Shown: piece by piece, positions 45,832 to 45,886 of the stretch
Layout of the letters: each line of letters opens with the position of its first letter
Numbering within the stretch: the stretch's first letter is position 1
Source of the DNA: Clostridia bacterium
GTDB taxonomy: Bacteria > UBA6262 > WVXT01
DNA: 45,886 nt
Direction: 5' to 3'
Assembly: GCA_009619095.1 (NCBI GenBank)
Contig: WJOT01000033.1
Coordinates: 1 to 45,886, forward strand
Notes under the pieces: model-generated
What the model saw: only the letters and a program-made list of their open reading frames with translations
Told to the model about the DNA's origin: nothing
Database searches by the model: none
Program-made: the position numbers and the translations under genes

Positions 45832-45886
45832 ATGAAAGTAGGTATTGGCTACGACATCCATCGGCTGGTTACAGGCAGAAAATTTG
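45832..45886 (+). CDS. ispF: 2-C-methyl-D-erythritol 2,4-cyclodiphosphate synthase, N-terminal fragment
   Basis: Only 18 codons are present before the window ends. They read M-K-V-G-I-G-Y-D-I-H-R-L, the standard start of IspF with the zinc-binding D-x-H motif. AGGGAG lies upstream of ATG. Position directly after ispD agrees, since the two are often adjacent or fused. Confidence 0.9.
   Translation, partial: MKVGIGYDIHRLVTGRKF

Overview
The window is about 46 kb of a compact genome of moderate, fairly low GC. Nearly all genes are on the + strand, in short operons separated by clusters of palindromic repeats. The host is a diderm bacterium: it has an MlaE/MlaF/MlaD-type lipid transporter, two parvulin chaperone-like proteins, predicted outer-membrane barrels, a PorV-like protein, pseudopilins and an HtrA protease. 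It uses indirect Asn/Gln-tRNA amidation (gatCAB), the MEP isoprenoid route (ispD, ispF) and molybdopterin chemistry with a tungstate importer. The tmk-holB-ricT-metG order resembles Firmicutes/Thermotogae-type neighbourhoods. Together with the FG-GAP/FlgD-like protein, the lipoprotein GH57 and the many dispersed hairpins, this suggests an uncultivated candidate phylum (Omnitrophota-, Aerophobota- or WOR-3-like). I cannot fix the lineage from sequence reading alone. I saw no rRNA, tRNA, CRISPR array, transposase or prophage gene.

Layout. 1-4.6 kb: tail of an old-yellow-enzyme gene, a GC-rich barrel protein, a PLD-type nuclease with an Ada-like zinc module, then a B12-binding radical SAM protein, a DUF1284 protein and BioY. 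4.7-9.8 kb: a tungstate/molybdopterin operon (tupA-tupB-tupC-moaA-moaC-mog). It is preceded by a promoter, a structured leader that looks like a molybdenum/tungsten-cofactor riboswitch, and an intrinsic terminator. Two CRP-type palindromes lie just upstream of moaA. A 182-bp foldback/MITE-like element abuts mog. 10.0-15.5 kb: a surface/secretion operon of two pseudopilins, a PilX-like minor pilin, a PorV-like barrel and a seven-repeat FG-GAP protein with a FlgD-like C-terminus. 15.6-21.4 kb: tmk, holB, ricT, metG and a four-carbon acid sugar kinase, each separated by hairpin clusters except ricT-metG.

21.6-27.9 kb: a GH57 lipoprotein, an HtrA/Deg protease and an O-antigen-ligase-like membrane protein with TPRs. 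28.1-34.1 kb: a UvrD/PcrA helicase and gatC - cyclophilin-like gene - gatA - gatB. 34.2-45.9 kb: mfd, two parvulin isomerases, mlaE, mlaF, an MCE protein with an apparent C-terminal beta-barrel, radA, a PIN-TRAM membrane protein, ispD and the first codons of ispF.

Three repeat systems cut across the window: (a) about ten copies of a 22-26 bp A-tract/T-tract repeat with a CCTGTCAC-type core; (b) modular hairpin cassettes with conserved flanks and palindromic cores whose two arms change together; (c) the 182-bp foldback element. In several places repeats supply gene boundaries: the start of the radical SAM gene, the last codons and stop of moaC and ispD, and Shine-Dalgarno regions. The best candidates for something new are the covarying hairpin cassettes, the riboswitch-headed tungsten operon with its CRP-like sites, the pseudopilin/PorV/propeller operon, and the MCE-barrel fusion.
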